The translations under genes were made by a program, and so were the position numbers. A stretch of DNA of 64,000 nucleotides from Streptomyces sp. DH5 (GTDB taxonomy: Bacteria > Actinomycetota > Actinomycetes > Streptomycetales > Streptomycetaceae), in NCBI RefSeq assembly GCF_020873915.1, contig NZ_JAHWGP010000017.1:62001-126000 (forward strand), in the 5' to 3' direction. The notes below the pieces were generated by a model. It worked only from the letters and a program-made list of their open reading frames with translations. It was not told where the DNA came from and did no database searches. Of this stretch, positions 17,438 to 24,871 are shown piece after piece. Numbering within the stretch: position 1 is the stretch's first letter; each line of letters starts with the position of its first letter.

Positions 17438-17523
17438 ACACCGTCGTCCCGTACTGGACGCGACCCGCGCGTACCGGCCAGTATGCGCGGGAGGACAGGG
17501 CCACGGGAGACAGGGCGGGATGG

Positions 17524-18693
17524 ATGGCGAAGCACTGGGCCGACTTCCAGTACGAGATCTACCTGAACGGGATGACCGGCACCGTGCCCCGGCTTCCCAC
17601 CGATCTGACGCGGCTGGAGGAGCTGACCGAGCAGCGGCTGGGCCCCGGTCCGGTGGGGTACGTCGCCGGCAGCGCCGGGGACGGCGGCACCGCCCGCGCC
17701 AACCGTGCGGCGCTCGACCGTCACCGGATCGTTCCGCGCATGCTGCGGGACGTGCACGAGCGTGATCTGTCGGTGGAGGTGCTGGGCCGCGCCCTGCCGG
17801 CACCGCTGGCACTGGCGCCGGTCGGGGTGCTGTCGATCATGCACCCGGACGCGGAGTCCGCGGCCGCCCGGGCCGCCGCCGCGCAGGGTGTGCCGTTCGT
17901 GCTGTCCTCCGCCTCCAGTACGCCCATGGAGCAGGTCGCGGAGGCGATGGGCGAGGCGGAGCGCTGGTTCCAGCTGTACTGGCCGAAGGACGTGGAGGTG
18001 GCCCGGAGCTTCCTCGGGCGGGCGGAGGCCGCCGGGTTCACCGCGCTCGTCGTCACCCTGGACACTCCCCTGCTGTCCTGGCGCCCGCGCGATCTGGACC
18101 GGGCGTATCTGCCGTTCCTGCACGGGGTGGGCACCGCCAACTACTTCTCGGACCCGGCGTTCCGGGCGGGTCTTGCCAAGCCGGTGCACGAGGACCGCGA
18201 CGCGGCGGTGATGCACTTCGTCGGCATGTTCGCGGACCCCGCCAAGTCCTGGCCGGACCTGGAGTTCCTGCGGGAGAACTGGGACGGCCCGATCGTGCTG
18301 AAGGGTGTGCTCCATCCCGACGACGCCCGGCTCGCCGCCGACGCCGGGATGGACGGTGTGGTGGTGTCCAACCACGGGGGCCGTCAGGTGGCCGGGGCGA
18401 TCGCCGCGGCGGACGCACTGCCCGGGGTGGTGGAGGCCGTGGGCGACCGGCTCACCGTGCTGTTCGACAGCGGGGTCCGCACCGGCGACGACGTCTTCAA
18501 GGCGCTGGCCCTCGGCGCCCGGGCGGTCCTGCTGGGACGCCCGTACGTCTACGGGCTCGGCCTCGACGGACAGGCGGGCGTGGAGCACGTCATCCGCTGT
18601 CTGCTCGCCGAGCTCGACCTCACCCTGGCGCTGTCGGGCCACGCCACACCGGCCACGCTCGGCCCCGACGACCTCACGCACGCCGGCCGCTGA
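17524..18693 (+). CDS. FMN-dependent alpha-hydroxy-acid oxidase (lactate 2-monooxygenase type)
   Basis: 389 aa TIM-barrel flavoprotein. Diagnostic pieces: the FMN site PLALAPVGVLSIMHPDAE (about 93-110), WFQLYWPKD (about 149-157), the catalytic SNHGGRQ (about 282-288) and DSGVRTGDD with GRPYVYG after it. The family oxidises L-lactate or related 2-hydroxy acids, either to pyruvate with H2O2 or to acetate with CO2 (monooxygenase). The sequence start MAKHWADFQYEIYL is typical of the lactate 2-monooxygenase branch. ATG 17524 is in the context GGGATGGATGG; the overlapping ATG is out of frame. Another lactate-oxidising set (LutABC type) occurs at 56744-59612. Confidence 0.9.
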   Translation: MAKHWADFQYEIYLNGMTGTVPRLPTDLTRLEELTEQRLGPGPVGYVAGSAGDGGTARANRAALDRHRIVPRMLRDVHERDLSVEVLGRALPAPLALAPVGVLSIMHPDAESAAARAAAAQGVPFVLSSASSTPMEQVAEAMGEAERWFQLYWPKDVEVARSFLGRAEAAGFTALVVTLDTPLLSWRPRDLDRAYLPFLHGVGTANYFSDPAFRAGLAKPVHEDRDAAVMHFVGMFADPAKSWPDLEFLRENWDGPIVLKGVLHPDDARLAADAGMDGVVVSNHGGRQVAGAIAAADALPGVVEAVGDRLTVLFDSGVRTGDDVFKALALGARAVLLGRPYVYGLGLDGQAGVEHVIRCLLAELDLTLALSGHATPATLGPDDLTHAGR

Positions 18694-18801
18694 CCCGCCC
18701 GCGAGCCGCCGTCCGGCGTGCCGCCCTCCCGGGCCGCACGCCGGGCACCCGGACGGTCGCGCACGGGCGGTCGCGCCACGCGGCCGGTCCGAGCGGACGG
18801 T

Positions 18802-19218
18802 TCAGGGCCGGGACCGCAGCGCGTGGACGGCCACGACGACGCAGAACGCCGGCTGCACCGCCCCGGCGACTCGCTCCCCCGTCCGCAGCAGCGGGAACGC
18901 CGTCGCGCCGAACGCCAGGGCCAGCACCCCGAAGCCCGTCACCGGTCCCGCGTCCGGGGGGCGGCCCGCCCACACCCCGTACGCCATGGCGGCGTCCAGC
19001 CGGCCCAGTCCCCCGACGGCGGGCACGAGGACGACCAACGCGCCCGCGGCCACGTCCGCCGGCAGGACGAGAAGGACGAGGAACCCCGTGGTGACGGCGC
19101 CGCGCAGGCGGGAGCGCTGCCGGCCGGCGCGCTCGGGCACGACTCGACGATCGCCCGGAACGGACCCGTCCGAACGCTCCGTCACCGACTCGCGACGCAG
19201 ACGTGCTCCGCGCGTCAC
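18802..19218 (-). CDS. Hypothetical membrane protein
   Basis: 138 aa from a GTG; a GTG at about 19185 is an alternative start. About 40 basic residues are followed by hydrophobic stretches (GFLVLLVLPADVAAGALVVLVPAVGGL; a shorter segment near residue 97; AGAVQPAFCVVVAVHAL), so three or four short membrane segments are possible. No family recognised. No clear ribosome binding site. Its isolated position before a strong hairpin gives no functional clue. Confidence 0.5.
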   Translation of the reverse strand: MTRGARLRRESVTERSDGSVPGDRRVVPERAGRQRSRLRGAVTTGFLVLLVLPADVAAGALVVLVPAVGGLGRLDAAMAYGVWAGRPPDAGPVTGFGVLALAFGATAFPLLRTGERVAGAVQPAFCVVVAVHALRSRP

Positions 19219-19345
19219 GAGCGCGTGAGCGCCACCGGGCCCCTGCCGCGCGGCGGCGTCCTCAGCTCGGGGCCGGCGCCCACCAGGCCCCGCCTGCCTC
19301 CTCCGCCGCCGCGGCCTCGTGCCGTCGGAGCGGCACCCGCACGGA

Positions 19346-19392
19346 CGACGGCCGGGCCGGAACCTCCCGAGCGGGTCCCGGCCCGGCCGTCG
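19346..19392 (-). terminator. Perfect 15-bp hairpin downstream of the ricin-domain gene
   Basis: 19346-19360 (CGACGGCCGGGCCGG) pairs perfectly with 19378-19392 around a 17-base loop. It sits 7 bases past the stop codon of the minus-strand gene ending at 19399, where a terminator is expected. Confidence 0.8.
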
Positions 19393-19398
19393 ACACCG

Positions 19399-21042
19399 TC
19401 ACACCAGTGGTTCCGGCAACCGCGCGTGGCGGGCCGGCGGGGTGTCCGACCCCGTACGGGAGAAGGATTCCGTGGTGGTGTCCACGGACTCGGCTGCCCA
19501 GCGCTGGCTCACCGTCCGGTCGCGCACCTTGACGACGATGTCGGCGTTCGCGTCAGGGGTAGCGGGGATCAGGGCCAGCTGTTCGTCCCAGCGGGGCAGC
19601 AACTCCCCCTGGGGGGTGAGGTCGTAGCGCACGTCGTCGCGGCGCGGGTCGCCCGGATCGGCGCAGGTCCCCAGGACGACGACACCGGCGTCCTTGTGCG
19701 AGTCCAGGCACAGACCGGGGTCCGCGACGCTGCGCAGGAGACCGTCGTCCTCGTACGTCCACTGCTGGGTCCACGCCGAGGTGCACTCCGCGAGCCGGGT
19801 GCCCGAACCGTCCCGCGGCTCGCCCCGGGTGTCGAGGCAGAGGCCGGAGGCGACGTTGCGCAGCCGCGTGCGGCCCGGCGCGCTCGGCAGTCCCGCGGCG
19901 CCAGGAGGTGACGCGGACGGCACGGCCGCACGCCCGCCCGCCGCGCCGGTGGAACCCGTCGGGTCGGCCGCGCCGCCGTCCGGTGTGGAGGACCCGGCGA
20001 TGAGCACGCTGACCAGGACCCCGGCGGACACCGCGCCGAGGCCGGTGAGCAGCGTCCTGGTGGAGCGCACCGGGTCCGGGAGGGCGATGCCCGCGAGACG
20101 GCCGGGAACGGACAGCCGGGACAGCAGACGGTGCCGGCCGCTGCCGGGCTCCCCGTCGCCACCCCGGCGTCGGCGGCGGGCGGCCCGGCCGCCGCGCGGG
20201 CCCACCGCCGCGCGTCCCGGGCGGGAGTCGAGATAGCGCCGGGCGCCCCAGCCGAGCACGGCTTCGGCCAGCAGCGTGCCCAACCCGCTCTCGAAGTGGC
20301 CTAGTTGTTCGGCGGCGTTCCGGCAGTAGCGGCACTCGGCCAGATGCCTGCGGACATCCGGCAGCAGGGCCCCGCCCCGGCGGATGGGCACGTCGAGGAG
20401 ACGGTTGTAGAAGCCGCAGTCCTTCGTCGGTGCCAGTTCCAGGTGGGCATGGACAAGACCCTGACGGAATGTGTCACGCGCCTGTTCGAGTGCGCCCGAA
20501 GCGATGTCGGGATCCATGCCCAGCAGACCGGCCGGTACGGAAATCGGTTCGGCCTCGGCCTCGGCATGCCAGAGCAAACAGCGCGCGAGTGCGGGCAGGG
20601 ACCGGAATGCCCGTTGAGCGAGTGCGCGGTTTTCCGGTGTCATGGTCGTCGCCGCGCGCATGCCGCGCCCGCCGGCCGGTTTCTGCAGACCCGGCAGAAC
20701 CGCGGTTATTCGGTCGTCGGCGGCCCACTCCCGGACCGTGTCCCGCACCGCGACCAGCAGGACCGGCCGCAGCGCGACGGCTGATTCGCCCACGGCGACC
20801 CGGTCCAGGACACGGTGCAGGGCGGCCGCGGTGACCATGGCGGTCGTCTGTCCCGACGAGGCGAGGCAGACGGCCGCGTAATCCTGCATCGGCCGCCAGT
20901 GCCGGGCGGTCAGCAGCGCGACGGAGTGGGCGGCTTCGCCCTCCGGCCGGCCCCGCAACCGCGCGGCGAGGGCCTCGTCGGATTCCCCGGGATCCCCGCC
21001 CGGCGGCGGATAGGGAGGTCGAGGGGGGTGGGGGGTGTGCAC
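19399..21042 (-). CDS. Sigma-like / zinc-finger / single-membrane-span / ricin-lectin fusion protein
   Basis: 547 aa. Residues 20-205 resemble a degenerate ECF sigma-70 protein (sigma-2-like helices, then a region-4-like helix-turn-helix around 145-200). Residues 228-245 carry an anti-sigma-type zinc motif H233-x3-C237-x2-C240 (RHLAECRYC). A basic stretch (283-305) precedes one membrane segment (LLTGLGAVSAGVLVSVLIAG, about 331-350). The outside part has a Gly/Ala/Ser linker and a ricin-type beta-trefoil (about 390-530; QQWTYEDDG, GLCLDS). The inferred design is a one-protein sensor with the sigma/anti-sigma-like part inside and a sugar-binding part outside. GTG 21042 is chosen because GGAAGGA lies 9 bases upstream; the earlier ATG would read through that site. 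Confidence 0.8.
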   Translation of the reverse strand: MHTPHPPRPPYPPPGGDPGESDEALAARLRGRPEGEAAHSVALLTARHWRPMQDYAAVCLASSGQTTAMVTAAALHRVLDRVAVGESAVALRPVLLVAVRDTVREWAADDRITAVLPGLQKPAGGRGMRAATTMTPENRALAQRAFRSLPALARCLLWHAEAEAEPISVPAGLLGMDPDIASGALEQARDTFRQGLVHAHLELAPTKDCGFYNRLLDVPIRRGGALLPDVRRHLAECRYCRNAAEQLGHFESGLGTLLAEAVLGWGARRYLDSRPGRAAVGPRGGRAARRRRRGGDGEPGSGRHRLLSRLSVPGRLAGIALPDPVRSTRTLLTGLGAVSAGVLVSVLIAGSSTPDGGAADPTGSTGAAGGRAAVPSASPPGAAGLPSAPGRTRLRNVASGLCLDTRGEPRDGSGTRLAECTSAWTQQWTYEDDGLLRSVADPGLCLDSHKDAGVVVLGTCADPGDPRRDDVRYDLTPQGELLPRWDEQLALIPATPDANADIVVKVRDRTVSQRWAAESVDTTTESFSRTGSDTPPARHARLPEPLV

Positions 21043-21565
21043 TGAGATGATTCCTTCCCACAGCGCATGTGACATTCGAGCGTTTCCGACACCGAAAAAG
21101 GGAGCCCGATTGGTGCGTACCTCTTTGACGGTGGTGCGAGGGGCGCGAATTCACCGGCGGCGAATCGGATCCGGTTCCTCAACTCGTGTGCGTCCCCGGC
21201 CTTTACCCCCTCGCGGGTGGCTCACTCTCGCACAACCGGCGCTCGGCCAACAAGGCGGTGGGGGCACATCCCCGCGTTGACAAGAAGTCAGAAAGAGAAG
21301 GGCGCCGGCAAGCCGTCACTCCGGCTTTCGGCCCGCCTTTTCCCGCGGTTCGCATCGGCGGCGGCGCGGGTGGCGCACGGCGCTCGCCCGCGCGGCGACC
21401 GGGCGCGGCCCGCATCCCGTGTGAACGCCGCGCCCGGACCGCGGCTCCGCGCTCGCCTCCCGCGCGCGCCGGAGCGCGGTCGACCGGTCACGGTCCTTCG
21501 CGGAGGTCTCGCGTCACGGTCCTCCGCGGCGGTTTCGTGTGGAGGCGGCCGTGTTCCCCGCGCGC
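21043..21565. other. Intergenic region with promoter of ricin-domain gene
   Basis: 523 bases without a convincing gene. The right half is extremely GC-rich and includes a direct repeat. The left half (21050-21300) is less GC-rich and should carry the leftward promoter of the sigma/ricin gene. Confidence 0.4.
21487..21533. repeat. 21-bp direct repeat, period 26
   Basis: Copies at 21487-21507 and 21513-21533 share GTCACGGTCC, then CGCGG, and differ at 2 of 21 positions. They lie just downstream of the toxin gene's stop codon. Function unknown; could be a local duplication. Confidence 0.7.
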
Positions 21566-21943
21566 TCAGATCTGCCAGGAGCGCAGCCGGTCGGCCGCGG
21601 CGTAGACGTCGGCGTCGCCGGTGATCAGGTCACGGGCGAGATCGACCAGGGCGCCATAGGGCGGGTCGATGCCGACCCCGCTGACGAACATGTAGGCCAC
21701 GGCGGTGGAACAGGCGAAGCGGGCGTTGGCCGAGGGCAGCGGCCGGAGCACGGCCAGGGTGTGCAGCAGCGCCGCCGCCCGCCATGCCGGATCGGAGTCC
21801 ACGCCCAGCCGGGGAGGGTCGACGCGATGCCGGGCGACGGCCGCGACCAGGGCGGAGAAGTCGTTGACGGTGGGCTGGTCCGGAAGGACCTCCTCGTGGC
21901 GCTGGAGCAGCCAGGGGACGTCGATGTGCAGTACGGGTGCCAT
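21566..21943 (-). CDS. Fic/Doc-like toxin of a toxin-antitoxin pair (degenerate active-site motif)
   Basis: 125 aa, all-helical, resembling the Streptomyces 'Fic family toxin component' proteins. The place of the Fic/Doc motif (HPFxxGNGR) is taken by PLPSANARFACSTAVAYMF (about 70-88): the NAR and the following helix survive, but the catalytic His and the Gly-Asn loop do not. AMPylation or phosphorylation chemistry is therefore doubtful. It follows the antitoxin gene by 3 bases on the same strand, the usual order. It could act by another mechanism or be inactive. Confidence 0.75.
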   Translation of the reverse strand: MAPVLHIDVPWLLQRHEEVLPDQPTVNDFSALVAAVARHRVDPPRLGVDSDPAWRAAALLHTLAVLRPLPSANARFACSTAVAYMFVSGVGIDPPYGALVDLARDLITGDADVYAAADRLRSWQI

Positions 21944-21946
21944 CGG

Positions 21947-22198
21947 TCAGGCGGCCCGCCCCTCACCCTTGGCGGGAGGTTCGTCGTCCGGGAAGGCGGC
22001 GGCGAACTCGTCCTTGTGGGAGGCGAAGAACCGGCGGAAGGCCTCCGCGCCCTCCTGCAGGGCGCGGTGACGGGCTATGTCGGCCGCGGCCGCCTCGCGC
22101 ACCAGCGCCTTCATGGACGTACCGCGTTCCTTGGCGATCTGCCGCAGGTCCTCGAGCTCGCGGTCACTGAACTCCACGTTGAGAGCAGGCATGCCCAC
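21947..22198 (-). CDS. Ribbon-helix-helix-type antitoxin
   Basis: 83 aa. The N-terminal part, PALNVEFSDRELEDLRQIAKERG, then TSMKALVREA, matches a ribbon-helix-helix DNA-binding fold (strand, helix, turn, helix). The C-terminal half (FRRFFASHKDEFAAAFPDDE) is acidic and should wrap the toxin. GTG 22198 or ATG 22192 may start it; GAGCGG precedes both. Such antitoxins repress their own promoter; a palindrome lies 16 bases upstream. Confidence 0.8.
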   Translation of the reverse strand: MGMPALNVEFSDRELEDLRQIAKERGTSMKALVREAAAADIARHRALQEGAEAFRRFFASHKDEFAAAFPDDEPPAKGEGRAA

Positions 22199-22213
22199 AC
22201 GGTACCGCTCGGG

Positions 22214-22229
22214 TACTTACTCGTAAATA
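22214..22229. promoter_or_regulatory. Candidate antitoxin operator palindrome
   Basis: TAcTTAC-TC-GTAAaTA (22214-22229) is a 16-bp inverted repeat with one mismatched pair, in an AT-rich island directly upstream of the antitoxin gene. A ribbon-helix-helix dimer commonly binds such a site. Inference from position and symmetry only. Confidence 0.5.
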
Positions 22230-22396
22230 GTCGCAGGTCAGACGGCTCTTTCCGAGGTACTAAAGGGCCCGTGACACGGCCGGTCGCCGTGCCGCGGGCC
22301 GTGGTCGCCTCCTGCGGGCCGTGGCCGCCTCCTGCGAGCGGTGGCTCGCCCGCCGCGGACCGGTCAGCCGGCGGCCGCCGGCCCGCGGCGCCGGCA

Positions 22397-24640
22397 TCAG
22401 CCCTGGTCGGCCACGAAGGAGGCCATCCGGGTCAGTGCCGCGTTCCAGTTGATCGTGTGTTCGTTGGTCGACCAGGACTGGATGTCGTCGATGAAGCAGA
22501 ACTGGCCGACGCAGCCCTGCAGCTTCGACTGGGCGAAGGGGTCCTGGATGCTGGAGTTCGGCCCGCCGGAGAGCGTTCCCGACGGCGGGTTCGGCAGGTT
22601 CGGGTCGAGCTGGCGGGCGTACCAGCGGCTGTGCTGGTTCTGCGCGCTGACCTCTCCGTAGCCGGTGACGTAGGAGATGTTCAGGGCGTTGCGGCCCAGG
22701 ACGTAGTCCATGCTCTGCAGCGCGCCGTCGCGGTACTTCGACGCTCCGGTGAGGTCGTAGGCGGTGGCGAGGACGACCGCGTTGTTGAGCACCTGGTGGG
22801 TGGAGCCCCAGTCGTAGTGGTTGTCGGCGGGCGCGTACGGCATGCCGTACGGGTGGGCCTTCAGCGTGGCCAGGTAGCGGTCGGCGCCCTCGATCACGGA
22901 GCGGCGGACCTTGTCCTTGCCGGGCAGCCGGTTCGGCACGGTCGCGAGGTCGAGCCGGCCGGCCGCGGCGGTGCGCGACCAGTCGAAGCCGAGCGGGCCG
23001 AAGATGTCGGCGGTGTGCACCGGGGAGGTCAGCACGTACTCCTCGAACCGCCGCTCCCCCGTGGTGAGGTAGAGCTCGGCGGCCGCCCAGTAGAACTCGT
23101 CGGAGACCGTGTCGTCCGGGTAGGCCCCGCCGCCGATCCCGTCGTCGGGGTCGGCGAGCAGGTCCGGGTGGGCGAGGGCCGCGGTCCATGCCCTGCGCGC
23201 GGCCGCCAGCGCCGTGGCCGCGAACTCCTTGTCGTAGGAGCGGTACAGCCGTGCCGCCTGTGCGGCCGTGGCCGCGAGGTTCAGGGTGGCGGCGGTGGTG
23301 GGCGGGTGCAGTTCCCGCTTCTGCGGGTCGTCGCTCGGCAGCAGCGGCAGCCCCGTCCACTGCTCGTCGTGGATCTTGTGATGGGCCATGCCGGCCAGCG
23401 GCTCACCGTCGGGGACCTGCATCTTCAGCAGGAAGTCCAGTTCCCAGCGGGCCTCGTCGAGGATGTCCGGGATCTTGTTGCCGCTCTCCGGGATGTTCAG
23501 CGTGCCGTCGCCCAGCTTGTCCGCCTCGCCGGTGCGGGCGTGCCGGGCGCGTTCGTAGGTGCTGAGGACCTCCCAGGTGCTGATGCCGCCGTTCACGACG
23601 TACTTGCCGTGGTCCCCCGCGTCGTACCAGCCGCCGGTGACGTCGAGGGTGTAGTCGCACACACCCGGCTGACAGGGCACCGCGCCGTCGCCCCGGTTGG
23701 GGGCCACGTCGACGTGTCCGGCGGGGCGGCCGTAGCCGGGCCGCAGGTCGTCGCGGATCGGGGTGCCGCTGCGCTGGGTGTAGTAGTACCTCGCCGAGTC
23801 CAGCCGCAGCCGCTCGTAGGCGCGCGCGTCGATGTCGAACGGCCGGCTGGTCTCGCCGTCCACGGTCAGGGTGTAGCCGGTCCCGCGCTTGCGGTGGGAA
23901 CCGAAGTCGATCGAGTGGACGTTCTGCCCCGAGGAGCCGTCCACGCCCCGCGGCACGGTCCAGCCCTCGCGGACCACCCGGCCGCCACCGTCCGCCAGCC
24001 GCCAGCGCAGCCGCTCGACGGCGTCGGTGACCAGGGTGGCGTTCTTCGGCCCGGAGGGCAGGTAGCCCACCTGGTTGACCCGGACCCGGGGGCCGGTGTC
24101 GGGCACGTACGGCTCCGGGGTGACCCCGCCCAGCAGGGACACGTCGTCCACGCAGAACCGCCAGGGGTCCGCGCTGCCGCCGAGCTGGAAGCCGACCTGC
24201 CCCTGCGCGGTGTCGACGGGCGAGGTGAAGGTGTACGAGTAGGTGTCCCCCGAGACGCTGAGCTGCGGGGACACCTCGTAGTAGGTGTCGTACGGCGCCG
24301 CCTGCAGGCCGACGATCGCCCGCACGACGTGGCCCGCGGGAGAGCCGGTCGCCTGGAAGGAGAAGCGGTACGACTCGCCCTTCACCAGGGTGATGTCGTT
24401 CTGGCCGACGGCCGCGTCCCAGCGGTTGGCGGTGCCGCCGGGGACGTCGGCGCACAGGCGGCCCTCGGAGGGGCCCGCGGTGACGTTCGCGGAGGCCCAC
24501 CAGGCGTCGGTGCCGTTGTCGAAGGTGCCGTTGCGCACCTGCTCGACCTCGTCGGCCCCGGCCGACGCGGCGGGCAGCGCGGTGAGGGCGGTCGCCAGCA
24601 GGCCGGTCAGGGACAGCAGAGCGGTTCTGCGTCTGTTCAC
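22397..24640 (-). CDS. Secreted GH9 endoglucanase with CBM4/9-like and Ig-like domains
   Basis: 747 aa. Residues 1-28: signal peptide ([18 protein letters not shown]). About 32-180: a carbohydrate-binding jelly roll of the CBM4/9 type ([14 protein letters not shown]; two Cys). About 187-275: CelD_N Ig-like domain ([12 protein letters not shown]). About 285-745: GH9 catalytic domain with [13 protein letters not shown] holding the catalytic-base Asp, and the acid Glu in [10 protein letters not shown] near the C-terminus. It cleaves beta-1,4-glucan outside the cell. GTG start behind AGAGGAG. The CebR-type box 44 bases upstream indicates repression lifted by cellobiose/cellotriose. Confidence 0.95.
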   Translation of the reverse strand: MNRRRTALLSLTGLLATALTALPAASAGADEVEQVRNGTFDNGTDAWWASANVTAGPSEGRLCADVPGGTANRWDAAVGQNDITLVKGESYRFSFQATGSPAGHVVRAIVGLQAAPYDTYYEVSPQLSVSGDTYSYTFTSPVDTAQGQVGFQLGGSADPWRFCVDDVSLLGGVTPEPYVPDTGPRVRVNQVGYLPSGPKNATLVTDAVERLRWRLADGGGRVVREGWTVPRGVDGSSGQNVHSIDFGSHRKRGTGYTLTVDGETSRPFDIDARAYERLRLDSARYYYTQRSGTPIRDDLRPGYGRPAGHVDVAPNRGDGAVPCQPGVCDYTLDVTGGWYDAGDHGKYVVNGGISTWEVLSTYERARHARTGEADKLGDGTLNIPESGNKIPDILDEARWELDFLLKMQVPDGEPLAGMAHHKIHDEQWTGLPLLPSDDPQKRELHPPTTAATLNLAATAAQAARLYRSYDKEFAATALAAARRAWTAALAHPDLLADPDDGIGGGAYPDDTVSDEFYWAAAELYLTTGERRFEEYVLTSPVHTADIFGPLGFDWSRTAAAGRLDLATVPNRLPGKDKVRRSVIEGADRYLATLKAHPYGMPYAPADNHYDWGSTHQVLNNAVVLATAYDLTGASKYRDGALQSMDYVLGRNALNISYVTGYGEVSAQNQHSRWYARQLDPNLPNPPSGTLSGGPNSSIQDPFAQSKLQGCVGQFCFIDDIQSWSTNEHTINWNAALTRMASFVADQG

Positions 24641-24683
24641 GTATGAGCTCCTCTGGTGAGGTGCGGGGCTCCGGAGCGCGATT

Positions 24684-24697
24684 TGGGAGCGCTCCCA
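24684..24697. promoter_or_regulatory. CebR-type operator
   Basis: TGGGAGCGCTCCCA, a perfect 14-bp palindrome, equals the known binding consensus of the Streptomyces cellobiose-responsive LacI-type repressor CebR. It lies upstream of the GH9 gene, in the expected position. CebR itself is not in the window. Confidence 0.9.
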
Positions 24698-24871
24698 TCT
24701 CCGTGCGCCGACCATGGTTGTGGCTGTGGTGACGGCCCGTCAACGGGTGGGACGGGACTGGTGACGGTCGGCGCCCGTGCGCGTTCGCGTTCGCGCGGGG
24801 CCCGGACGCACTAGGCTGGGGCTCTGGCGATACACCGGTTCACGGTGAGTGTGCGCGATGGAGTGGCGACG

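Noticed and set aside
21278-21284. TTGACA-like hexamer near 21279 as a rightward promoter
   Set aside because: No matching -10 element at the right distance, and the next gene on that strand is 3.5 kb away.
21539-24646. A 1035-codon plus-strand frame over the toxin-antitoxin and GH9 genes
   Set aside because: The minus strand holds complete known families here; the opposite frame is Val/Gly/Arg-rich noise.
24845-24871. GTG 24845 as start of the second SpoIIE-type protein
   Set aside because: ATG 24872 has GGAG at proper spacing; the added nine residues contribute nothing recognisable.
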